Part shown: positions 57,397-64,000 of the stretch, piece after piece
How the letters are laid out: each line of letters opens with the position of its first letter
How positions within the stretch are numbered: the first letter of the stretch is position 1
Assembly (NCBI GenBank): GCA_015059735.1
Contig: SUZX01000001.1
Coordinates: 124,001 to 188,000 of the forward strand
From: Rikenellaceae bacterium
GTDB lineage: Bacteria > Bacteroidota > Bacteroidia > Bacteroidales > Rikenellaceae
Reading direction: 5' to 3'
DNA length: 64,000 nucleotides
Notes under the pieces: generated by a model
Told to the model about the DNA's origin: nothing
What the model saw: the letters and a program-made list of their open reading frames with translations, nothing else
The model's database searches: none
Program-made: the position numbers and the translations under genes

Positions 57397-57397
57397 A

Positions 57398-58183
57398 TCA
57401 ATCGTTTATATCTATTTGCAAAGTATCGTAAGCCAAATGAACATTTTGCGGCAGTTGGAGCTCAGTTTCAGCGTGCAACCCGATTTCATGGGACATATGT
57501 GTAAGATAAGCACATTGCGGCTCGATACGTTCGATAAGCCTCAAAGCCTCACGCACACTGAAATGCGAAGGGTGTTCGCTAAAACGCAGCGCATTGACCA
57601 CCAATACCTCGACGCCGAATAGTTTTTCGACCTCCGCATCTTCGATCGTTTTGAAATCGGTCAGATAGGCCAATTTCCCGACACGAAAGCCTGTCACAGC
57701 AAACCGATCGGAATGTTTTCCGGCAATAGGAATTATTTCTGTACCATCAATAGTAAACGGCTTTGCAGGATCAAACTCTCGCAACTCGATCTCGGGAACT
57801 CCCCGATATTTATTTTGAGCAAAGGCGTAATCGAAATCTTTACGGACACATGCTGCCGTGCGAGGAGAAGCATAAATATCGACCCGATGGATAATCGGAG
57901 GATAATCTACGAAATTAAAAGCCCGCACATCATCCAATCCCCCAATATGGTCTTTATGTTCATGGGTCAGCAGGATTGCATCAATATGTCGTACCCCCGT
58001 GCGGAGCATTTGGTAACGAAAATCAGGGCCGGCATCGATTACCAACCGCTGATCTCCGATCTCCACCATTGCCGAAGTGCGCAAACGTCGATCGCGTCGA
58101 TCGGAAGAGCAACAAACTTTACAACGACAACCAATCGTTGGAACACCTTGCGAGGTGCCGGTCCCCAAAAACGTGAGTTTCAT
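57398..58183 (-). CDS. PhnP-like metallo-beta-lactamase-fold hydrolase
   Basis: A 261-residue MBL-fold protein. LGTGTSQGVPTIGCRCKVC at the start includes the Cys pair of the PhnP/ElaC-like group, and THEHKDHIGG is the metal site (HxHxDH), with further His at IAGKHSDRF and THMSHE. PhnP is a cyclic phosphodiesterase in phosphonate breakdown, but Bacteroidetes carry this gene without phn loci, so the substrate is open. Start 58183 is chosen for homology; a -7 box lies just 5 bp upstream. Confidence 0.88.
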   Translation of the reverse strand: MKLTFLGTGTSQGVPTIGCRCKVCCSSDRRDRRLRTSAMVEIGDQRLVIDAGPDFRYQMLRTGVRHIDAILLTHEHKDHIGGLDDVRAFNFVDYPPIIHRVDIYASPRTAACVRKDFDYAFAQNKYRGVPEIELREFDPAKPFTIDGTEIIPIAGKHSDRFAVTGFRVGKLAYLTDFKTIEDAEVEKLFGVEVLVVNALRFSEHPSHFSVREALRLIERIEPQCAYLTHMSHEIGLHAETELQLPQNVHLAYDTLQIDIND

Positions 58184-58188
58184 ATTGA

Positions 58189-58196
58189 CAAAGATA
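58189..58196 (-). promoter_or_regulatory. -7 box directly in front of the PhnP-like gene
   Basis: Minus-strand TATCTTTG matches TAnnTTTG and ends 5 bp before the ATG at 58183. A transcript from here would be leaderless or nearly so. No -33 box is clear. Confidence 0.45.
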
Positions 58197-58280
58197 TCAA
58201 AAAATAAAGGATTTGAGAATAAGATTCCGAAATTATTTCGGGAATAATCCGTATCTTGATGTTTCGGCTCTGTAACAAAC

Positions 58281-58313
58281 AAAAAAGTCGCCCGACAAAT
58301 GCCGAGCGACTTT
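58281..58313 (-). terminator. Terminator of the POT transporter gene
   Basis: Minus-strand stem AAAGTCGC/GCGACTTT extended by imperfect inner pairs, then a run of six T; 20 bp beyond the stop codon. Confidence 0.75.
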
Positions 58314-58333
58314 GCATGATAAAAAATAACTTA

Positions 58334-59893
58334 TTACTGGGTTACACGCTCCAACCACTTAACCATACCGAGCATAACGCCCATTGAGATCAAGCAGATG
58401 ATGAGGAATACGGTCCAGCACTGCCAAATAGGCCAAGCGTTATACATCAACGGACCAACCCACAACATCAAGTTACCGAGAGCCGTAGCACCCAACCACA
58501 GACCTTGGCAAAGACCAAGCAGGTGTTTCGGAGCAACCTTAGATACGAACGACAGACCCAGCGGCGAGATAAACAACTCGGCAACCGTCAAGAAGAAATA
58601 GACTACAATCAGTACCCACCAATGAGCTTTGGCAGCAGTCTGCTCGGCAATAGGCATCATCTTGAATGCGTCTGCCGAAGGATAACCAACGATAAGCGAG
58701 TAGATTGCGAGGAACAAGAATGCCAAGCCGGTAATAAACATACCGATAGCAATCTTACGCGGAGTCGAGATCTCCTTACCACGATTTGCCAAAGCAGCAA
58801 AGATAGCCATAATAACCGGTGTAAGGGTAATCACAAAGAAGGGATTGATAGCCTGCCAAATCTCGGGAGCTACCGCCGAAGAATCCACGAAATCGCGAGC
58901 GAAGAACGAAAGCGACATACCGTTTTGGTGGAACGAGAACCAGAAGAAAATCACCACGCCCAATACTGCGAACAAAGCATACAAACGTTGTTTGATCTCT
59001 TTGGCAGCAGCAGCTTTCTCTTCGGGTGTATATTCTACCGATGCAACTTTTGCCTTCTTGGCCGGAGTCGGGAACATCTTCTGCGAGAACACGAAAATCA
59101 CCAACGAGATCAACATGGCAACCACCGATGCGATGAATGAGTAGTGGATACCCTCGTTGAAGAATTGGAGATACTGCTGGCACGAAGCAGCCATATCGGC
59201 AATATTACCACCGGCAGCCACCAACAGTTGTTTCAAGTTCTCCAAAGCTTCGGGAGCCATCTGGGCAGCAGCACCGATATACTCGTGGCAGAGAGCCGGA
59301 AGTTGGGCATTATATGCCATTCCGTTGCTGTTCAACCACCATTCACGCAACAATGGAGCTACAAACGGAGCGATCAAACCGCCGACATTGATAAACACAT
59401 AGAAGATCTGGAACCCAGAGTCACGCTTGCTCTTGGCAATAGCCAAAGCCTCAGGACCTTTTTTGGCAGCCTCAGCCTCGAAGTTGTCGTACATCTGACC
59501 TACAATAGCTTGCAAGTTACCCTTGAACAAACCGTTACCGAATGCGATCATGAAAAGAGCTACGCAAGTCAGCGCAAGCAACCAAGTCGTATTACCTTCG
59601 GTGGCTAAAATCGGAATCGAGAGGATTGCATAACCGGTAGCCATTACAATCAGACCCGACTTGATAGTCGCCTTGTAATTCTGGGTACGGTCAGCGATAT
59701 AACCGCCCACGAGAGCCAACAGGTAAATACCCGAATAGAAGAATGAATAAATCGTACCGCTTGCAGCCTCGCCCAAACCAAATTTCGAGCAGAGGAACAA
59801 CACGAGCACCGCATTCATAATATAGTAGCCAAAACGCTCTCCCATATTACTCAATGCGGCCGCCAACAGACCTTTGGGGTGATTTTTGAACAT
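58334..59893 (-). CDS. POT/PTR-family proton-dependent oligopeptide transporter
   Basis: A 519-residue MFS protein with about 14 helices that imports di- and tripeptides with protons. The N-terminal signature NMGERFGYYIMNAVLVLFL corresponds to ExxERFxYY, but the first Glu is Asn here (residue 16). FYSGIYLLALVGGYIADR and ISPLGLSFVSKVAP (PTR2 signature with conserved Ser-Pro) support the family. A long extra-membrane insert of about 75 residues (residues ~195-270), rich in Ala and Gln, separates helices in the middle. It is monocistronic, with a strong promoter and terminator. Confidence 0.93.
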   Translation of the reverse strand: MFKNHPKGLLAAALSNMGERFGYYIMNAVLVLFLCSKFGLGEAASGTIYSFFYSGIYLLALVGGYIADRTQNYKATIKSGLIVMATGYAILSIPILATEGNTTWLLALTCVALFMIAFGNGLFKGNLQAIVGQMYDNFEAEAAKKGPEALAIAKSKRDSGFQIFYVFINVGGLIAPFVAPLLREWWLNSNGMAYNAQLPALCHEYIGAAAQMAPEALENLKQLLVAAGGNIADMAASCQQYLQFFNEGIHYSFIASVVAMLISLVIFVFSQKMFPTPAKKAKVASVEYTPEEKAAAAKEIKQRLYALFAVLGVVIFFWFSFHQNGMSLSFFARDFVDSSAVAPEIWQAINPFFVITLTPVIMAIFAALANRGKEISTPRKIAIGMFITGLAFLFLAIYSLIVGYPSADAFKMMPIAEQTAAKAHWWVLIVVYFFLTVAELFISPLGLSFVSKVAPKHLLGLCQGLWLGATALGNLMLWVGPLMYNAWPIWQCWTVFLIICLISMGVMLGMVKWLERVTQ

Positions 59894-59936
59894 AGTTTAA
59901 TTGTTTGTTTGAATAATTGTTTTTTGGGTTTGAGGG

Positions 59937-59966
59937 CAAAGATAGCAATTTTTTCACATTCTGCAA
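59937..59966 (-). promoter_or_regulatory. Promoter of the POT transporter gene
   Basis: Minus-strand TTG (59966-59964), 19-bp spacer, TATCTTTG (59944-59937). The leader is about 37 nt. Confidence 0.78.
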
Positions 59967-60010
59967 TCCGTTAAGTCAGAAATTGCATCGAAAAATGGAA
60001 AAGAAATTTG

Positions 60011-60018
60011 TATCTTTG
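60011..60018 (+). promoter_or_regulatory. -7 box of the ychF-gltX-galM run
   Basis: TATCTTTG at 60011-60018 matches TAnnTTTG; a TTG at 59983 is 25 bp upstream, too far for a standard -33. The leader before ychF would be about 100 nt. Confidence 0.55.
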
Positions 60019-60125
60019 CATGCCCTTTGAAACAAATCAGTCGGTGTACGATCATCAAAACATTTGCAGATTGTGCAAAAGGGATAAACTAGCAAATACC
60101 GAAGATATTAATAGATCTATATTCT

Positions 60126-61226
60126 ATGGCTTTACAATGTGGCATCGTGGGTCTTCCCAATGTAGGGAAATCGACACTTTTCAATTGCCTCTCCAATGCA
60201 AAAGCGCAGGCGGCCAATTTCCCGTTCTGCACCATCGAACCCAATGTGGGTGTTATCACAGTTCCCGACCAACGTCTTGTTAAATTGGCCGAAATTGACA
60301 ATCCCAAGCGGGTGATTCCCACCACAATCGAAATCGTGGACATTGCCGGTTTGGTAAAAGGTGCATCAAAAGGCGAAGGTTTAGGCAATAAATTTTTGGC
60401 CAACATCCGCAACACCAATGCCATTATTCATGTACTGCGTTGCTTCGACAACGGTAATATCACCCATGTCGATGGCTCAATAGATCCCGTCCGTGATAAA
60501 GGAATTATTGATACCGAGCTGCAACTCAAAGACCTCGAAACCATCGAGAATCGTTTGTCCAAGACTCAAAAACAGGCGACTTCGGGCGGTGATAAAAACG
60601 CCAAACGCGCTGTGGAACTATTATTGCAGTACAAAGCTGTTTTAGAGCAAGGGTTGAGTGCCCGTACGATCGAACTCGACAAAGAAGACCGCAAATTGGT
60701 GGCTGACCTCAATTTGTTAACCGACAAACCGGTGCTTTATGTCTGCAACGTCGATGAAAAAAGTGCTGTTACGGGTAATGCCCATACCGAGGCGGTAAAA
60801 GCGGCAATTGCAGATGAAAAAGCCGAAATGTTAATCGTTGCCGCTGCCACCGAAGCCGACATTGCCGAATTAGAGAGTTTTGAAGAACGTCAGATGTTCC
60901 TTGAAGATCTCGGATTGGAGGAGTCGGGCGTAGCGCGCCTGATCAAAGCCGCCTACAAACTGCTCAACCTCGAAACTTTTTTCACTACGGGTGCCGACGA
61001 ATCGCGAGCTTGGACTTACAGTCGAGGCATGAAGGCTCCTCAAACAGCAGGAGTAATCCACACCGACTTCGAAAAAGGATTTATTCGCGCCGAAGTGATC
61101 AAATACGACGATTATGTCACACTTGGATCCGAAAAAGCCTGTCGCGATGCAGGCAAGTTGAGTATCGAGGGGAAAGAGTATGTCGTGCAAGATGGCGACA
61201 TCATGCACTTCTTATTTAATGTCTAA
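60126..61226 (+). CDS. ychF: Redox-regulated ATPase YchF (OLA1 family)
   Basis: A 366-residue Obg-related P-loop ATPase which binds the ribosome. G1 [12 protein letters not shown]3 [17 protein letters not shown], and G4 CNVDE with Glu in place of Asp, the change that gives ATP over GTP preference. A helical domain lies between G3 and G4, and a TGS domain forms the C terminus, ending [12 protein letters not shown]. First gene of a plus-strand run with gltX and galM. Confidence 0.97.
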   Translation: MALQCGIVGLPNVGKSTLFNCLSNAKAQAANFPFCTIEPNVGVITVPDQRLVKLAEIDNPKRVIPTTIEIVDIAGLVKGASKGEGLGNKFLANIRNTNAIIHVLRCFDNGNITHVDGSIDPVRDKGIIDTELQLKDLETIENRLSKTQKQATSGGDKNAKRAVELLLQYKAVLEQGLSARTIELDKEDRKLVADLNLLTDKPVLYVCNVDEKSAVTGNAHTEAVKAAIADEKAEMLIVAAATEADIAELESFEERQMFLEDLGLEESGVARLIKAAYKLLNLETFFTTGADESRAWTYSRGMKAPQTAGVIHTDFEKGFIRAEVIKYDDYVTLGSEKACRDAGKLSIEGKEYVVQDGDIMHFLFNV

Positions 61227-61243
61227 TCAAAAAAAATAATACC

Positions 61244-62779
61244 ATGAACAGACCTGTTCGAGTGCGCTTTGCGCCTAGCCCCACAGGGCCATTACACATC
61301 GGAGGCGTCCGCACAGCTCTCTACAACTATCTCTTTGCCCGTAAGCATGGCGGCACGATGATTCTGCGTATTGAAGATACCGACTCACAACGTTTTGTTG
61401 CCGGTGCCGAGGAGTATATCATGCAGTCGCTTGCATGGTGCGGTATCGAGATCGATGAGGGTGTCGGATTCGGTGGTCCGCATGCACCCTACCGTCAAAG
61501 CGAGCGTCGCGATATCTATCTCAAATATGCCTTGCAACTTGTCGAAGCCGGTTGGGCTTATTATGCGTTTGATTCATCCGAAGAGCTTGACACTCTCCGC
61601 AAGGAAGCCGAGGAACGCGGTGAGGCTTTTGCCTATAACTATACCGTGCGCAATCAACTCGCCACATCATTGGCCCTACCCGCCGAGGAGGTAAAAGCCC
61701 GCATCGAACGAGGTGATCAATGGGTCATTCGTTTCAAGATGCCTGAAAACGAAATTGTGGCAATGGATGACTTGATTCGTGGTCATGTAGAGGTCAATAC
61801 CTCGACACTCGACGACAAAGTACTCTATAAATCGGCCGACGCTCTTCCTACATACCACCTTGCCAACATCGTTGATGACCACCTGATGGAGGTGTCGCAC
61901 GTTATCCGTGGCGAAGAGTGGTTACCCTCGTTGCCACTGCACTATCTGCTCTATAAAGCATTTGGGTGGGAGGAGTCGCAACCCGAATTTGCTCACCTGC
62001 CGTTACTTTTGAAACCCACAGGAGGTGGTAAACTTTCAAAACGTGATGGCGACAAAATGGGATTTCCGGTTTTCCCGCTCTTTTGGCAATCACCTACTAC
62101 GGGAGAGACCGCTCGTGGCTACCGCGAAGATGGCTACCTGCCCGAAGCTTTTATCAATATGCTGGCTCTCTTGGGATGGAATCCGGGTACCGAGCAGGAG
62201 ATATTCTCGATGCAAGAGTTGATCGACAATTTCTCGCTAGATCGTGTATCGAAGTCGGGAGCCCGCTTTCAACCTGACAAGGCTAAATGGTTTAATGCCC
62301 AATACATGCACCGCATGAGCGATGCGCAATTAGCCGAACTTTATCAACCCATTCTTCGCGAACACGGCATTGCGGTTTCTGATGAGTTGGCCGGTCGTGC
62401 TGCCGGAATCATGAAAGAGCGTGCAACCCTCGTCACCGATCTATGGGATCTTACATCGTTCTTCTTCGTAGCTCCCACCGAATACGAGGAAAAGCAGACA
62501 CGCAAATATTGGAAAGGCGACAATCCTCGTATTCTCGCTGAATTACGCGAGGTTTTGGCTACAATCGATGATTTCTCACTCGAAAACACCGAACATATTG
62601 TCCACGCATGGATCGAAGAAAAAGGCTATGGCATGGGGCAAGTGATGAATACGCTGCGTTTGGCTCTTGTGGGTGCCGGCAAAGGCCCGGGCATGTACGA
62701 TGTAACAGCTTTTATCGGCAAAATTGAATGTTTGGAACGTATCGACCGAATTTTGAACACCTTAAAACCTGCTGAATAA
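61244..62779 (+). CDS. gltX: Glutamate--tRNA ligase
   Basis: A 511-residue class I aminoacyl-tRNA synthetase charging tRNA-Glu. The HIGH motif is in [13 protein letters not shown] at residues 7-19 and KMSKS is KLSKRDG at about 265. The catalytic domain is followed by the all-helical anticodon-binding domain typical of bacterial GluRS. It is slightly longer than E. coli GltX. The stop overlaps the galM start by one base (TAATG). Confidence 0.96.
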   Translation: MNRPVRVRFAPSPTGPLHIGGVRTALYNYLFARKHGGTMILRIEDTDSQRFVAGAEEYIMQSLAWCGIEIDEGVGFGGPHAPYRQSERRDIYLKYALQLVEAGWAYYAFDSSEELDTLRKEAEERGEAFAYNYTVRNQLATSLALPAEEVKARIERGDQWVIRFKMPENEIVAMDDLIRGHVEVNTSTLDDKVLYKSADALPTYHLANIVDDHLMEVSHVIRGEEWLPSLPLHYLLYKAFGWEESQPEFAHLPLLLKPTGGGKLSKRDGDKMGFPVFPLFWQSPTTGETARGYREDGYLPEAFINMLALLGWNPGTEQEIFSMQELIDNFSLDRVSKSGARFQPDKAKWFNAQYMHRMSDAQLAELYQPILREHGIAVSDELAGRAAGIMKERATLVTDLWDLTSFFFVAPTEYEEKQTRKYWKGDNPRILAELREVLATIDDFSLENTEHIVHAWIEEKGYGMGQVMNTLRLALVGAGKGPGMYDVTAFIGKIECLERIDRILNTLKPAE

Positions 62780-63834
62780 TGATCGATATTCAACAACATG
62801 TGTGGGGTTCAACCCCCGAAGGCGAAGCTATTATCCTCTATACAATGCGTAATACTCATGGTGCAGAGGTGAAAATTTCGAATTTTGGAGCAGCCCTTGT
62901 TGCTGTGACAATGCCCGACCGCGAAGGTAATATGGCCGACGTAATTTTGGGATACAAGAATCCCGAAGGGTATTTCTTCGATGGAGCAGCTTCGGGCAAG
63001 AGCGTCGGCCGTTGTGCTAATCGCATTGCCTATGGCAAGATGACGATCGAAGGAAAAGAGTACTCGCTTGAAGTCAACAACGGGCCGAATCACCTTCATG
63101 GCGGAACAAAGAATTTTGCCAATCGTGTATGGGAGAGTCGTGTCGAGGAGAATCGCGTGGTAATGTCGCTTCTCTCTGAAGATGGCGATCAAGGTTATCC
63201 GGGAGAGTTGAATATCGAAGCAATTTTCGACTTCGATGACGAAAATTCAGTAGAAATTACCTATTTAGCTCGCACCAACCAAACAACAGTTGTAAACTTG
63301 ACGAATCACGTCTATTTCAACCTCTCGGGCGATGGTAGCGGTTCGATCCTCGACCACGAATTGCAACTCAACAGCTCACAAGTTCCCGAAATGAACGAGC
63401 GACAAATTCCCACAGGCCGCCTGTTGGATGTTGCCGGAACACCGCAAGATTTCCGTGCGTTCCGCGCATTTCGTGAGGGTATCGACTCGGATTTCAACCA
63501 TATTCGCGATTTTCGTGGCTACGACCATCCTTTTGCAATCGATGGTTGGAAACCCAATATTTTAGGAGAGGTAGGTACTCTACGCGATCCGAAAACAGGA
63601 CGCAAGGTCGATGTACTTTCATCGCAACCCTCGGTAATGATTTATACGGGCAATTGGCTCTCCGGCGGATGCCCCGAGACCAAAACCGGAGGTCGTTATG
63701 CCGACCACGATGGAGTGGCTATCGAATGTCAGAATTTCCCCGATGCAATCAACCGCTCGGAATTTCCATCTCCACTGCTGAAACCCGACGAACTCTATTG
63801 TCAAAAAATAGTCTTCCGTTTCGGGACATATTGA
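62779..63834 (+). CDS. galM: Aldose 1-epimerase (mutarotase)
   Basis: A 351-residue GalM enzyme that interconverts alpha- and beta-anomers of hexoses. NFGAALVAVTMPDREGN, GRCANRIAYGKM, NNGPNHLHGG (His), NHVYFNLSG (catalytic His) and the general base Glu in AIECQNFPDAIN are the family motifs. No signal peptide, so cytoplasmic. It is translationally coupled to gltX; a terminator follows. Confidence 0.95.
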   Translation: MIDIQQHVWGSTPEGEAIILYTMRNTHGAEVKISNFGAALVAVTMPDREGNMADVILGYKNPEGYFFDGAASGKSVGRCANRIAYGKMTIEGKEYSLEVNNGPNHLHGGTKNFANRVWESRVEENRVVMSLLSEDGDQGYPGELNIEAIFDFDDENSVEITYLARTNQTTVVNLTNHVYFNLSGDGSGSILDHELQLNSSQVPEMNERQIPTGRLLDVAGTPQDFRAFRAFREGIDSDFNHIRDFRGYDHPFAIDGWKPNILGEVGTLRDPKTGRKVDVLSSQPSVMIYTGNWLSGGCPETKTGGRYADHDGVAIECQNFPDAINRSEFPSPLLKPDELYCQKIVFRFGTY

Positions 63835-63869
63835 TCAACTTGCAAGGTTGACAACCTGCTATCATACTC

Positions 63870-63909
63870 AAAAAGAGCCTGTCTGAATTTTCATTGACAG
63901 GCTCTTTTT
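63870..63909. terminator. Terminator after galM, probably bidirectional
   Basis: Perfect 14-bp inverted repeat (AAAAAGAGCCTGTC / GACAGGCTCTTTTT) with a 12-nt loop; T runs on both strands. Confidence 0.88.
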
Positions 63910-63929
63910 CGTTATGTCATTGGATCGTT

Positions 63930-64000
63930 TTACAACAACTCTTTTCTCAACATCCGACAGGAGGTCTCGGGATCTCGAAAATCGAATAGGAATCCGCGAA
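63930..64000 (-). CDS. Probable 3' end of a minus-strand gene running off the window
   Basis: Reading in from the right edge on the minus strand, one frame gives RGFLFDFRDPETSCRMLRKE then LL and a TAA at 63930-63932, 21 bp before a good terminator. The residue composition and the position fit the C terminus of a protein. The fragment is too short to identify, and the other frames are not excluded. Confidence 0.35.
   Translation of the reverse strand, partial: RGFLFDFRDPETSCRMLRKELL

Noticed and set aside
58505..59140. Plus-strand frame of 211 codons opposite the POT transporter
   Set aside because: Rich in His, Arg and Asn as expected for the complement of a membrane protein gene; no domain seen.

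Overview
The window reads as chromosome of a member of the Bacteroidetes, most likely order Bacteroidales. Direct support is the recurrent promoter pattern TTTG-N19/20-TAnnTTTG (the Bacteroidetes primary sigma factor signature) in front of at least ten genes, a tmRNA whose tag ends YALAA and begins with G as in other Bacteroidales, no encoded CCA on tRNAs, and Bacteroidetes-restricted families (DUF3822, DUF5686, golvesin-domain amidase-like protein, FeoB-associated Cys-rich protein). The genus cannot be fixed from the sequence; a Rikenellaceae-like genome is a guess.

Layout. 1-6.2 kb: 3' part of feoB with its Cys-rich partner, lrgA/lrgB-like membrane genes, a YidE/AspT-type transporter and an aminotransferase. 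6.2-9 kb, minus strand: cyclophilin, tmRNA (ssrA) and a two-gene lipoprotein operon of unknown role. 9-18.6 kb is housekeeping: ftsE-like ATPase, gyrB, udk, mutS, a RecD-like helicase, and a small cluster ending in rsmD. 18.66-21.92 kb: two near-identical tRNA-Asp genes, each with its own promoter, face each other and enclose one alpha-L-rhamnosidase (GH78) gene; the hairpin behind each tRNA is the same 38-bp sequence in DIRECT orientation, which suggests an insertion rather than a simple inverted duplication. 22.1-23.2 kb: a sialidase-like secreted protein whose promoter spacer carries a C9-A8 homopolymer run.

23.5-41.3 kb: one long plus-strand surface polysaccharide locus with many start/stop overlaps: WecA-like initiating transferase, GDP-fucose genes (gmd, fcl), the full dTDP-rhamnose set (rfbA, C, D, B), Wzx flippase, Wzy-like polymerase, UDP-glucose dehydrogenase and seven glycosyltransferases, one broken by a single-base frameshift. 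The locus therefore encodes a Wzx/Wzy-type glycan likely to contain fucose, rhamnose and a uronic acid. Export and attachment genes are not in the window.

41.3-64 kb: mostly housekeeping and carbohydrate genes: YbaK deacylase, DUF5686 outer-membrane-type protein, HAD phosphatase, two SDR oxidoreductases, a minus-strand operon (Na+/solute symporter, amidase-like golvesin protein, YqeY, BASS-type transporter), GH36 alpha-galactosidase, glycogen branching enzyme, PhnP-like hydrolase, POT peptide transporter, then a plus-strand run ychF-gltX-galM. The last 70 bases probably hold the 3' end of a further minus-strand gene. No CRISPR array, insertion sequence, rRNA or phage gene was seen. No clearly new system is demonstrated; the best leads are the tRNA-Asp/GH78 arrangement, the homopolymer promoter, the frameshifted glycosyltransferase and the split amidase-like protein.
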